Origin: Paracyclopina nana
Taxonomy: Eukaryota > Arthropoda > Copepoda > Cyclopoida > Cyclopettidae
Assembly: GCA_019096065.1 (NCBI GenBank)
Contig: JAGUCH010000003.1
Location: forward strand, 1,922,001-1,986,000
Direction of reading: 5' to 3'
DNA length: 64,000 nt
Shown: piece after piece, positions 19,937 to 31,678 of the stretch
Numbering within the stretch: position 1 is the stretch's first letter
Layout: the number at the start of each line of letters is the position of its first letter
Notes under the pieces: model-generated
Seen by the model: only the letters and a program-made list of their open reading frames with translations
The model's database searches: none
Told to the model about the DNA's origin: nothing
Position numbers and translations under genes: made by a program

Positions 19937-22140
19937 TTTTAGATTTGAAAAATTCCAATGCAGAATGAACCCTTGTGACATGGAGAGTGCACTCATAAAA
20001 TATGACAATCCTAATACTTAAGGAAGTGCCTTAAATAATAACTTAAACATGAAACAATGAAATTTGAAAATCCAAAATCTAAAATTTTGGGCCACTTTGT
20101 GCCTAGCACAATAACAATGTTTAAGTTATTATTTAAGGTACTTCCTTTTGTATTAGGATTGTCAAATTTTATGAGTGCACTCTCCTAGTCACAAGGGATC
20201 ATTCTGCATTGGAATTTTTCAAATCTAAAATTTTGGGCCACTTTGTGCCTAGCACAATAACAATGTTTAAGTTATTATTTAAGGTACTTCCTTAAGTATT
20301 AGGATTGTCAAATTTTATGAGTGCACTCTCCTAGTCACAAGGGATCATTCTGCATTGGAATTTTTCAAATCTAAAATTTTGGGCCACTTTGTGCCTAGCA
20401 CAATAACAATGTTTAAGTTATTATTTAAGGTACTTCCTTTTGTATTAGGATTGTCAAATTTTATGAGTGCACTCTCCTAGTCACAAGGGATCATTCTGCA
20501 TTGGAATTTTTCAAATCTAAAATTTTGGGCCACTTTGTGCCTAGCACAATAACAATGTTTAAGTTATTATTTAAGGTACTTCCTTTTGTATTAGGATTGT
20601 CAAATTTTATGAGTGCACTCTCCTAGTCACAAGGGATCATTCTGCATTGGAATTTTTCAAATCTAAAATTTTGGGCCACTTTGTGCCTAGCACAATAACA
20701 ATGTTTAAGTTATTATTTAAGGTACTTCCTTTTGTATTAGGATTGTCAAATTTTATGAGTGCACTCTCCTAGTCACAAGGAATCATTCTGCATTGGAATT
20801 TTTCAAATCTAAAATTTTGGGCCACTTTGTGCCTAGCACAATAACAATGTTTAAGTTATTATTTAAGGCACTTCCTTAAGTATTAGGATTGTCAAATTTT
20901 ATGAGTGCACTCTCCTAGTCACAAGGGATCATTCTGCATTGGAATTTTTCAAATCTAAAATTTTGGGCCACTTTGTGCCTAGCACAATAACAATGTTTAA
21001 GTTATTATTTAAGGTACTTCCTTTTGTATTAGGATTGTCAAATTTTATGAGTGCACTCTCCTAGTCACAAGGGATCATTCTGCATTGGAATTTTTCAAAT
21101 CTAAAATTTTGGGCCACTTTGTGCCTGGCACAATAACAATGTTGAAGTTATTATTTAAGGCACTTCCTTAAGTATTAGGATTGTCAAATTTTATGAGTGC
21201 ACTCTCCTAGTCACAAGGGATCATTCTGCATTGGAATTTTTCAAATCTAAAATTTTGGGCCACTTTGTGCCTAGCACAATAACAATGTTTAAGTTATTAT
21301 TTAAGGTACTTCCTTTTGTATTAGGATTGTCAAATTTTATGAGTGCACTCTCCTAGTCACAAGGGATCATTCTGCATTGGAATTTTTCAAATCTAAAATT
21401 TTGGGCCACTTTGTGCCTGGCACAATAACAATGTTGAAGTTATTATTTAAGGCACTTCCTTAAGTATTAGGATTGTCAAATTTTATGAGTGCACTCTCCT
21501 AGTCACAAGGGATCATTCTGCATTGGAATTTTTCAAATCTAAAATTTTGGGCCACTTTGTGCCTAGCACAATAACAATTTTTAAGTTATTATTTAAGGTA
21601 CTTCCTTTTGTATTAGGATTGTCAAATTTTATGAGTGCACTCTCCTAGTCACAAGGGATCATTCTGCATTGGAATTTTTCAAATCTAAAATTTTGGGCCA
21701 CTTTGTGCCTGGCACAATAACAATGTTGAAGTTATTATTTAAGGCACTTCCTTAAGTATTAGGATTGTCAAATTTTATGAGTGCACTCTCCATGTCACAA
21801 GGGTTCATTCTGCATTGGAATTTTTCAAATCTAAAATTTTGGGCCACTTTGTGCCTGGCACAATAACAATGTTTAAGTTATTATTTAAGGTACTTCCTTA
21901 AGTATTAGGATTGTCAAATTTTATGAGTGCACTTTCCTAGTCACAAGGGATCATTCTGCATTGGAATTTTTCAAATCTAAAATTTTGGGCCACTTTGTGC
22001 CTGGCACAATAACAATGTTTAAGTTAATATTTAAGGTACTTCCTTTTGTATTAGGATTGTCAAATTTTATGAGTGCACTCTCCTAGTCACAAGGGATCAT
22101 TCTGCATTGGAATTTTTCAAATCTAAAATTTTGGGCCATT
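19937..22140 (-). repeat. Right arm: about 15 tandem 146-bp repeats
   Basis: After a short piece in left-arm orientation (19937-20050), units run in the opposite orientation with TTTTGGGCCACTTTGTGCCT every 146 bp from 20085 to 22129. From about 20700 units with CCTTTTGTATT and units with CCTTAAGTATT alternate, a dimeric 292-bp higher-order repeat unlike the nine-unit order of the left arm. Confidence 0.92.
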
Positions 22141-22340
22141 TGGGCCTCCAGGCTTTTATACAGTAATTTTTTCAATCTTTAAGCTAATATTTAAGTGACT
22201 TTCCTTTGAGTTAGGCAAAAATAATTTTCATATTTGGACTCCTCATTGCCCAAGGGTGCTGCCTGAGTTGAAATTTTTAGGTTTTAAAATTTTGGGCCAT
22301 TTGGGCCATTTTGGGCCATTTGGGCATTTTATATGGTCCC

Positions 22341-22382
22341 GAAAGCAAGCGGTTACTTTGACACTGTTTTCTTCTTCCCCTA
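22341..22382 (-). other. Open frame interrupted by the Mutator-like element (part 1)
   Basis: On the minus strand, an acceptor-like TTTATCTTCTTAG is followed by GGGAAGAAGAAAACAGTG and 42 bp later by the element's target site. See 14282-14541 for the continuation of the open frame. Confidence 0.3.
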
Positions 22383-22511
22383 AGAAGATAAATGTGGGCG
22401 GGAGTAAAAGCATAATTTTTTCAAGACTTTCCTTGGCTTACTAAAATCCCACGCATGTGTTTATTAATAGACTGCATTCGATTTTTTTGTTTGGCCATTT
22501 TTGAGTTAGTA

Positions 22512-22872
22512 GGCCGATTTCATATTATCTAAGGCAAGCTAAGCTAGGTTCTTTAGAAGCTAATATCTAAGCAAATACTGAGTGAATTGGCACCAAATTT
22601 GGTATGGTAATGTCAACCTACAGCTGTGTTTCAAATTTGGTTAAGTTCCGAGGCCGTATAGTGGAGGCCATTTTATAAGCGAAGCTAGGTACCTAGCTTG
22701 TCTTTTTGGGCAGGTAAAGTCAGCCTATGGAGGGGATCGTCAGATCCAGCTGAAATTTGGCATGGTGGCTTATTATGCTCTTCTAATGAATCCCACCAAA
22801 TCTGGTGCCAATCGATTCAGTTAATTACTGAGCTATAAGCCTCCAAAGTACCTTGCTTACATGAAATCGGCC
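22512..22872. mobile_element. MITE with TA flanks
   Basis: The inverted ends start GGCCGATTTCAT. A TA dinucleotide stands on both sides (22510-22511 and 22873-22874). The inner inverted similarity includes TTGGCACCAAATTTGGT near 22590 against ACCAAATCTGGTGCCAA near 22797. The TA duplication points to the Tc1/mariner group. Confidence 0.65.
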
Positions 22873-22881
22873 TAGCGCGTT

Positions 22882-25800
22882 TTATTGAAGAATAGGAAAT
22901 GGAGTACGGACCTGGTGATGATGAACGTTGCCTTTAACATGAAAAGGTTTGAGGCATTCGCCATCTCCTCCTGAGCTTTGATACAGCTTGTTTTCGTGTA
23001 TTATGATGGCCTTGTTTTCATCTGGCGCAGCTCCAATCGATTTTCTAGACGAGAAAAAATATGACATAAGGGCGTTCTCATATCGCAGTTTGGTCTAACC
23101 AAAACTGACTTTAGTTAAACCACGCTGATTCTGGTTAAACTAAACGCTACAAGAATGCTGACTTTTGTCCGGACAAAAGTCAGTTTGGTCTAACCAGTAT
23201 CAGTTTTGGTTTAACTAAAATGCGATATGAGAACGCCCCATATTCTTGCTAATGCTACGTCGTAATGATGGGTTGTTGTTTAAGTGAATTATAGCACTTA
23301 AGAAAATTGAGGCTTTTAAATCAATCTCGTCTAGCATACTTTTGAAGAAACAAGAAAGTGCTACTAAGCAACACAATCACATTGCTGAAAGTCTAATGTC
23401 CTGTTCATGTACGCCCCAAACTCCTTAGGAAAATGCACGAAAAACACCTCAAGGAAAGGAGAAAAATTGTCTTATGACAAGCGCCAGCTGATACTAAAAA
23501 AATCAGATCGACTTTAAGCCAACTAGAAAGTAAACAAATATAATTTGGGCAACTAAGCACTCCGCATTTTAGCCATTTTGAGCAAAATCACTAGTTAAAT
23601 TTCATCTCTTATCAAAGAAACGTGATGAAAGATAGTTTGTTTTGAAATATGCTGAAAACCATGAGACAAAATAGCAAAAATTGCCATTAAAAACGCTGCT
23701 CGGCCCCAAGCTGAACTCGTAGAGTAACAGCCAGCAACAGATTCACTTTTCCTTATGGCAATTTTTTCCATACCTTAAGGCATTCTTAATACATGAACAG
23801 GGCATAAGCCCAAAAGTATGATACTTAAATATGTTGTACTTACTCTTTGTTGCGTCCCTTTGAATTTTCATACAATGCCTTCAACGAGGATCCAAATCGC
23901 GAGGGAAAGAGGGGCCTGCTTTCATTCTGTTCATTCGAAACGTCTCTCTCGCAAATGAAAGTTAGCTCTGAAAGTGGAAGCCATATTAGAAAATTATCTT
24001 TCTTTTTTTTGGCCAATTTCTGTGGAAGCGCTAAAAAAACCCGGAAATTCAAATTGGCTTCATACCTCCGTTTTGGTTGTCAAACGAGGCTGGCATGTAA
24101 TACATCGAGAAAGGCCATTGCCAAGATTCGAACATCATCTTTTCTTCCTCGGTTGTCGCCATTTTTAATTCTGATTTTCGTCTAGCTGGCATCCGGCTGA
24201 GCCTTTCAGTCACATCTCCAGCAGGTGAGGTCAATTGGTACACATTTTTTGTGTCCAAGGAAATACCGTTGCTCTTCGAGTTTTGAAGGCCCAAGGGAAC
24301 CATTTCGTAGTTGCCATGGATACTGTTTGACTGCTGTGCGATTGGAGGAGCTGTAGCAAGAAACAATCAGGTTAGCTCAATTTGTACTGATAAAGGGGAA
24401 ACGCTTCCATCGCTGTATATACCAGCAGAAAAGTTTCTGTAGCTCTCGTGTATCATAAGCTGGCATCACAATGAATGGTAGTGATTTAGCGTTCGTCCAT
24501 TAAATAGCCGGGAGAGAGCAACTCATTCATGAAGCCATACGCATGCAGTGCTAATTGATTGATGTCATATGCTAATGAACAACATTTGCTCCGTTCATCT
24601 ACAAACTCCTTAAGGAATCGGAACGCGAAATTTCTTCGCGAAAAGGAGTTCTCAGTACATAAACTAGCTGCGTAGAAGTGTCATTATGCATGGTTTTGTC
24701 ATAATGCATTCCTTAAGGAACGGTAGATGAACAGAATATTATTGTTTTAAATCATCTCACATGTCTAATTCGTCATCTAATGCATATGCATAGCATAGAA
24801 ATTGGATTATGCGTTGGTAGTATCTCGGCCGAGTGTTGGTTATGAAATCAGGATCAAATTGGCGGCTTACATTCATAGTCGTACAAAAATGTAGGAAACT
24901 AGCTTAAGTATAGTAAATCTGGAATTATCTAGAGATCTATTCCGTATTATCTAACTCAAACTTTGTATAAACAGCTACCTTTTTAAGATGATTATCAGCA
25001 TGAGCCTCGTTTAGGTATTATTATGAATACCACTTTTAGCTAGTATTCTCTTTGTGTCATTTTCGCGGCGAAAAAACTCGAGCTGACAGTTGCAGCCAGT
25101 ATTTAAGTAGCAGAGTTGATCAAAAGTCTTGTTAGGCCACTCCAAGAAAGTTTTTGAGCACCACAAAGTTTCTCCAATTAGCACCTAAATCATTCCCGTT
25201 GAACTAGCAAATGTGCGTTAGCACAAAGTAGGACGCATGAAATCGCCACCTTCCTTTTTGGACAACGCTCTTTAGAGAACCGAGTTACCAGATTTGTTCC
25301 TATGCTCACCTCCGTTACTGAGGAGTTGGACAATGCTTTCCCGAAACCTTCCTCGGTTGAGGACGTAAATAAAGAAATTCACAGAGCTGTTGATGGCCAG
25401 CATGAGATGGCTGAGGTCAATGACAGCCTCGATGACAGGCGAAGACATGCACTGCTCATTGGCTTCCCCGTCAGAATTACGCGGGCATACGAGAACCTCA
25501 TACAAGTCAGGTATGATTTTGAAACTTTGGCACACGATGAAGACCACGACGACCATGGCCAAGGTTCTAGCAAGCTGGAGCTCATCTTCGTGGATCTCTT
25601 CATCCTCACTGAGGCGTCTGCCAGAGCCTGCGAGAGAAAAATATTAATGGTAATTGCTAAGCTGCCCCTAAAAATGCCAACAAATGTCAGATGAAAGGAA
25701 GTTCTCGGTAGGTCTTCATCATTAGATTTAGGCTTACCATTTCTGGCGGATCGACTGACAGTTGCAAGGGTCTTGATCCGCTTCCATATGCGATAATTCA

Positions 25801-27376
25801 TGCCACCCATGAGTACATATGGCAAGAGCTCAATCAAGAGGAACTTGGACCAGAAGAGGTAGAAGGTGACGTACCACCAATTCATCCTCAGATCGGTGGG
25901 TACAAGTGCCAAGTCTTTGGCTACAGATGTGTCATTCTCTCCAGTCATTTCATTTTGGCCAATTACCACCTCCCTCTCAGACACTTTGAGCCGAAGCTCG
26001 AAGAATTTCGGCAAGTTATAAAGGATGGAAAAGCCCACTGACAAAGGCAGCAGATATCTTTTCAGCAAGAAGGGAGACACCGGGTGACACACGGAGTAAT
26101 AACGCTCCAAGGTAACGCACAGCGTGAGCAAAACTGAGCCGACGCGACCAATATGGGCGACTCCATACCTAGCAAGAAAATGAGGAAGACAGCCATTATT
26201 GTCTTGTACCAATTAGGCCCAATTGTGATGCAAAGTGATCTTGCACAACCGCATTTTTGGGCAGGAATCGAGCACCGATTGCTTGATTGGCTGCTTTGTA
26301 AACTGAAGTCCTTTAGGACTCGGATGAATGCTTTTTCCTCATTTCTTTATGCAATGAGTGTCGTCAATCAATTAGCACGAACGTCACTTATATATCTCAC
26401 TTTGTTCAATCAGTAGTGACTTTGACCTCAGAAAGTACTTGTCATTGGATTGTTACGTAAGCTTATCAGTGAATTTTGAGACATATTGTTGCATTTGCAA
26501 GTCTGCACAAAAATTCAAGCTATTGGGTGAATAATGCGAAAAGCAAGCACGTCTAGCCATGCTCATTTTCTGTTAAAGTATTGCATAAGCTTCAGTTTTG
26601 CTAGTACGTTTACCATTGACACGAACAAAGCTTTGTTTAGCTCTTACGCAATGTAAACATGTCTATTGCATTTTTTCTCACATTTTCCTCAAAAGAACAG
26701 AATGTAGGCAAAACCAAGACGCATAATTCAGTTCATTCTGAAATTGATGGTGTCAAGTCCAGCAAAAAAAGCATGATTTGTACAGATCTCAAAGGTAGGA
26801 GACATTGCTGAAAAACCCTTTTACAAGCGTTTTTACTAGTATATGGCATATTGTATCTTACCAGTAGGGAAGTATGTGCAGGTACAAGCCAGTGCGGAAA
26901 GTTTGCGATACTGCAGGGCCTCCGAAAATTCCGATTGCCATCAGCAAGTAGATCATGTCAAAAAGTGAGAGGGTTATCAGCATCCTTTTAATTTCCTCCG
27001 TTTTCTCGTGCCTCCGTCTCGTGTTGTTGCCCTGCTCGCGTGCAGACGCCATCTGGCGCTTGAAAGTCTTGCAGATCAGCACAATGGCCAAGACGTTGAG
27101 AATGCAGCCCAAAACGCTGACTGAGATCAAACAAATGCCCTCCACGACAAAGGTAAACAAACCGGTTGATCTGGGGGCTGCAGTCGAGGCTTCCCCTTCA
27201 GCAGCGAGAATATCCAGCTGTTTGATAGTTTGCAAATCGGAGTTGGTCCTGTTTCTCTGAGCTCGTAAAAAGTTCAGCAGTTGCTTGACTTTCATCGTTT
27301 TTTCTTGGCTGATGCCTGAGACTTGGGCCATTCCAATGAGGAGAAGAATTGCTATAACAGCTGATCTGATCGCCAT
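22882..27376 (-). CDS. FMRFamide-receptor-like class A GPCR
   Basis: Six exons fit in phase: 27376-26862, 26168-25738, 25627-25310, 24350-24066, 23967-23844 and 23044-22882, giving 611 aa. Residues 1-20 or so form a signal peptide. TM1 contains CLISVSVLGCILNVLAIVLI, TM2 LITLSLFDMIYLLMAIGIF, and TM3 ends with the ERY form of the DRY motif (LERYYSVCHP). LYNLPKFFE follows TM4, FIVCQSFKIIPDLYE marks TM6, and NSSVNFFIYVLNRGRFRE is the TM7 end. The (I/L)YNxPKFFE and CQSFKxIPDLYE signatures are those of arthropod FMRFamide and related neuropeptide receptors, which signal through G proteins at the plasma membrane. The first three exons carry all seven helices. Reading through the donor at 25310 would stop at 25272 and give a short-tail form, so the last three exons (a Ser/Asn-rich cytoplasmic tail) are less certain. 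Confidence 0.85.
23070..23238. repeat. Palindromic MITE (GGGCGTTCTCATATCGCA ends)
   Basis: The ends are perfect inverted copies of GGGCGTTCTCATATCGCA. The interior is made of alternating TTTGGTCTAACCA and TGGTTTAACT phrases and their complements. It lies just upstream of exon 23044-22882 of the GPCR gene, inside an intron. The target duplication is not clear. Confidence 0.8.
23399..23802. repeat. MITE with CCTGTTCATGTA ends
   Basis: The outer inverted ends are CCTGTTCATGTA, with inner CTCCTTAGGAAAATGC against CCTTAAGGCATTC. It lies in a GPCR intron. A related member with GTTCATCTAC and CCTTAAGGAA ends is at 24593-24732. Confidence 0.55.
24593..24732. repeat. Short MITE with GTTCATCTAC ends
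   Basis: GTTCATCTAC and its inverse flank 140 bp; next inward are CCTTAAGGAA on both sides, and the centre has further inverted pieces (CGCGAAATTTCTTCGCG; CATTATGCATGGTTTTGTCATAATG). It lies in the roughly 1 kb intron between GPCR exons 3 and 4. Confidence 0.6.
24733..25271. other. GPCR intron remainder
   Basis: AT-rich intronic sequence, or 3' UTR of the short-tail transcript form. No other feature was recognised. Confidence 0.5.
26213..26861. other. GPCR intron 1
   Basis: The intron lies between the exon encoding TM1-TM2 and the exon encoding TM3-TM5 (donor at 26861, acceptor at 26169-26170). No repeat or nested gene was recognised. Confidence 0.7.
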
Positions 27377-27440
27377 ATCTGGAAGACATTTTCAATATAT
27401 CGACATAGGCTTTTAGATTTAATACCATCACACATATTAA

Positions 27441-29061
27441 GGGCCACTGACTGGCTCCCTTGAAGAATCCATTCAGTAGCCCCGAGAGCTTTCCGAAAAT
27501 GTTATGGGCCATTTGGAAGGTCTACCCCTAGGTAGTAACTGTACCAAAGGGTTTTGCCCTCGGGCCCCTGGGAGGGGAGATATGGGCCCTCAAAGTTTGG
27601 GGAAATTCTTATGTAGTAAAACTTTGGACCCCTCTCACTGCCATATGAATCAACTTTTATCTACCCATTTTTTGTGCATTGTTAGGCCCCCTATGGGTGT
27701 CTCAGAGAATGGACTAAAAGTTGTTGTCCTTCATGCCCACTGTGCTCTAGCGGCTGAAATGTGTTTTTTAGGGGGTAACTTTGGAGCAAAATTGAGCAAC
27801 CTTCCCCCGGTGGAATTTTTTTCTTTTTTTGCACAGAGTCAGCCAAAGATAAGTACTTTCAAATAAAAAAATACAAAAAATACACTTTTTTGTTTGAGGG
27901 CAGATATTGTCTGTCAAAGTTAGCCCATTTTGGCCCTAATAACTTTGTTAAACAGACTTTGAATATAAGAGCTAAAAATGAAATTTTATTATAATTATAG
28001 GGACAAATGAACAATATTTATTTCTGTCATTTTTTATTTTGGCGGCGTTTTGGGGCACCTCCTTAATAAATATTTTTTAGTTTTTTGAAAATATTGAGTA
28101 AATAGTCATTAAGTTTTGATTTCATTAAATGAACATGCAAAAAATGAACTGAAATTGAAATTTTATTATAAATATGGTATGTGATGAGCAACTTTTATTT
28201 TTATCATTATATTATTGAACCAATTGTTAGGGTAGTTTTACAGTAAATGCATCATAGTTTGCTTAATTTGTACGATTTAAGTTGATCACATCAAATTATG
28301 GCATAAGCAAAAGTTGTTCATCATACCCCATATTTATAATAAAATTTAATTTTCAGCTCAGGTATTTGCACTGTATCCCTAAAAAATAAGGTTTTACAAT
28401 TTGCTCAATATTTTCAAAAAACTAAAAATTATTTATTAAGGAAGTGCCCCAAAACGCCGCCAAAATAAAAAATGACAGAAATAAATATTGTTCATTTGTC
28501 CCTATAATTATAATAAAATTTCATTTTTAGCTCTTATATTCAAAGTCTGTTTAACAAAGTTATTAGGGCCAAAATGGGCTAACTTTGACAGACAATATCT
28601 GCCCTCAAACAAAAAAGTGTATTTTTTTTATTTTTTTATTTGAAAGTACTTATCTTTGGCTGACTCTGTGCAAAAAAAGAAAAAAATTCCATCGGGGGAA
28701 GGTTGCTCAATTTTGCTCCAAAGTTACCCCCTAAAAAACACATTTCAGCCGCTAGAGCACAGTGGGCATGAAGGACAACAACTTTTAGTCCATTCTCTGA
28801 GACACCCATAGGGGGCCTAACAATGCACAAAAAATGGGTAGATAAAAGTTGATTCATATGGCAGTGAGAGGGGTCCAAAGTTTTACTACATAAGAATTTC
28901 CCCAAACTTTGAGGGCCCATATCTCCCCTCCCAGGGGCCCGAGGGCAAAACCCTTTGGTACAGTTACTACCTAGGGGTAGACCTTCCAAATGGCCCATAA
29001 CATTTTCGGAAAGCTCTCGGGTCTACTGAATGGATTCTTCAAGGGAGCCAGTCAGTGGCCC
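27441..29061. mobile_element. TTAA-flanked foldback element, near-perfect hairpin
   Basis: The ends start GGGCCACTGACTGGCTCCC, with TTAA on both sides (27437-27440 and 29062-29065). The arms (about 27441-28110 and 28400-29061) are almost identical in inverse: a 120-codon open frame occurs in both with one amino-acid difference. The inner 300 bp has a second, weaker inverted layer (TTTATTATAAATATGG and its inverse). A TTAA duplication is made by piggyBac and Kolobok transposases, and GGG-type ends fit Kolobok better. No transposase is present. It lies about 60 bp upstream of the GPCR start codon. Confidence 0.8.
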
Positions 29062-29098
29062 TTAAACTGGATTACCTCGAGGCGCACAGCCTATACAT

Positions 29099-31678
29099 CC
29101 CAACCAAACAAACGATCCGTAGTTTATCCGTAGTAAACGGATCTGAAAATTAAAAATGTTAATTTTTAAAAAATATCCTCACATATTTATTCTCCATGGT
29201 ATTTAGTATACACAAATGTAATTTTTACTTAAATATCATTTCAAACATAAGAGATATGAATTTTTTAAAAACTTGATTTTGCGTCATTTTGGCTCTTTGA
29301 CAGACTCTTCTAATTTTTTAGGAAACCAATTTTTTTCAACTTATATCATGTTGCTAGGATCAAGCGAAGAAAAATAATTGATTTTTTTTTTAATATTGTT
29401 AATTTTTTAAGTCAGTATTATTAAAGTATTAAATTAGGTTTTGACAGTTGTACTACTTATATACTACTGTAAAATTTTTATCAGTAGTAGGAATAAATTT
29501 TATTTGCCATACATATATATATTAAATCAGTAGTTAATCCATTTACTACTTATTTTAAAATCTGGTTTTTATTGGTACTCACGTTCAAGTTAAGTAATAA
29601 TTATTTGTGTATTATATCTGCATGAAATCAGTCTGAACCGGATTTACTGCAGCAGTAGTAATTCGGTAAAGTGCATCTTTTCACATGGCTGTCGCCACCT
29701 GTCTTATATCGGCAGTTAATACATTTTCTACTGCCACCTAACTCGGTAGTGCGCTTTTTCATCCTTGCTAAAAAATCTGTACTATATCTGCATGAAATCA
29801 GTCTCAAACGGATTTACTGCAGCAGTAGTAATTCGGTAAAGTGCAACTTTTCACATGGCTGTCGCCACCAGTCTTATATCGGCAGTTAATACATTTTCTA
29901 CTGCCACCTAACTCGGTAGTGCGCTTTTTCATCCTTGCTAAAAAATCTGTACTATATCTGCATGAAATCAGTCTCAAACGGATTTACTGCAGCAGTAGTA
30001 ATTCGGTAAAGTGCAACTTTTCACATGGCTGTCGCCACCAGTCTTATATCGGCAGTTAATACATTTTCTACGGCCTCCTAACTCGGTAGAGCGCCATTTC
30101 ATCCTTGCTAAAAAATCTGTACTATATCTGCATGAAATCAGTTTGAACCGGATTTACTGCAGCAGTAGTAATTCGGTAAAGTGCAACTTTTCACATGGCT
30201 GTCGCCACCAGTCTTATATCGGCAGTTAATACATTTTCTACGGCCTCCTAACTCGGTAGAGCACCATTTCATCCTTGCTAAAAAATCTGTACTATATCTG
30301 CATGAAATCAGTTTGAACCGGATTTACTGCAGCAGTAGTAATTCGGTAAAGTGCAACTTTTCACATGGCTGTCGCCACCTGTCTTATATCGGCAGTTAAT
30401 ACATTTTCTACTGCCACCTAACTCCGTAGTGCGCTTTTTCATCCTTGCTAAAAAATCTGTACTATATCTGCATGAAATCAGTCTGAACCGGATTTACTGC
30501 AGCAGTAGTAATTCGGTAAAGTGCAACTTTTCACATGGCTGTCGCCACCAGTCTTATATCGGCAGTTAATACATGATCTACTGCCACCTAACTCAGTATT
30601 GCGCTATTTCATCCTTGCTAAAAAATCTGTTCTGAATCAGTTTGAAATCAGTCTGAACCGGATTTACTTGGTCAGTTGTAAATCAGTATTTTATCTGTTT
30701 TCATGAATTAAATTTAGTAAACTATTCAGAGATGGCGCTGCTTACATATCATTATATTGTGAAAATTGTCTTGTAAATAACTTTTGATGAGTTATAGATT
30801 TTGAAAAAAAGTATTAATAGCTTTTAGCTATAAGTCTCTAAATATGCTATTGAAAATAGCATTCATACTTATTTTTGAATAAATAAGTAAAACTTCATAA
30901 ATAATCAAATGTATTGTTAGGAAAGAAGGTATTGCCTTAAGTGCTTATTATTCACATGACCACATGTATGATCACCAATCATCTAGTCTGATGAATGGAA
31001 TAAGTTCTCTGAAGTAGAGAATTGAGTCATCAAATCTAAGGCATGTAAAGTTTCTAGTTTCACCGTCAATCAGACGGGTAGATATTCAGTAGTTTTGTGG
31101 CAGAAATAGGGATCTGGATACAGATATCCTGCTGTAGGCGGGTGTGGTGGAAATCAGCAGTTTCAATGTCAATCGCCGATAAAGGATGGGTAGATATTCA
31201 GTAGTTTGGTGGCAGAAGTAGGGAAATGGATACAGATATCCTGCTGTAGAGTTGGGTGTGGTGGAAATCAGCAGTTTCACCGTACACTACAAATAAAAAA
31301 CAGTTTTACTACTGATAAAATACAGGCTTGCATTCACGAAAATTAGAAAAAAAACCAGGTTTTAATAAGTAGAAATCAAGTATTTGACAGATTAACTACT
31401 GAATAAAATTTTATATTCAAAACTTAAATCATTGTTAACTTGCGAATGAAACATTTTTTGAAAAAAATAACTACATATTTGGCATTGCTAGAGTGCCATG
31501 AAGCCAATAATAATGATTAGAAATCTGTAACATTAATTTTACAAATCAGTATTTTGAAAAGCTTATATTTTATGATATCGTTACAAATTAATCAGTAGTA
31601 AACCGGGAAAAAACGGATGATAATACTGGTAGTAAATTTGTATTAAATCAGTAGTTTTTTTGTTTTTGTTTGGTTGGG
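29099..31678. mobile_element. Element with CCCAACCAAACAAA ends and an internal 170-bp array
   Basis: CCCAACCAAACAAA stands at the left end and its inverse at the right end; AT stands outside both ends, so the duplication is at most a dinucleotide. Subterminal regions repeat CAGTAGTAAA and its inverse (TTTACTACTG). The interior carries the 170-bp array and, at 31060-31290, two copies of a 116-bp repeat (GGTAGATATTCAGTAGTTT). No transposase was found. It starts 33 bp after the TTAA element's right flank. Confidence 0.7.
29608..30666 (+). repeat. Six tandem 170-bp repeats
   Basis: GTAATTCGGTAAAGTGCAAC recurs every 170 bp, near 29657, 29827, 29997, 30167, 30337 and 30507. Adjacent pairs share private variants (the CGGCCTCC pair at about 30070 and 30240). 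Each unit gives the same 72-codon open frame because the unit contains no stop in it; it is not taken as coding. Confidence 0.93.

Larger units (their letters stand above)
14551..22340. mobile_element. Mutator-like foldback element, 7.8 kb, non-autonomous
   Basis: The ends are inverted copies starting GGGACCATATAAAATGCCCA. The 9-bp sequence GAAAGCAAG stands directly outside both ends (14542-14550 and 22341-22349), a target duplication of the size made by Mutator-like (MULE) transposases. The outer roughly 200 bp of each end (14551-14748 and 22141-22340) are unique-sequence terminal repeats rich in GGCCCAAAT. Inside lie long arms of 146-bp tandem repeats in opposite orientation. No transposase frame was found. 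Without the nested element at 17391-19936 it would be about 5.2 kb. Its dyad centre is near 20050, since 19937-20050 still has the left-arm orientation. Long inverted arms of internal repeats are the hallmark of foldback elements. Confidence 0.88.

Noticed and set aside
27504-27866. Identical 120-codon frames in both arms of the TTAA element
   Set aside because: The arms are inverted copies; the frame is short, low in informative residues and without a domain.
29671-30706. Row of 72-codon frames
   Set aside because: They are the same frame in each 170-bp satellite unit, ending in the next unit; not genes.
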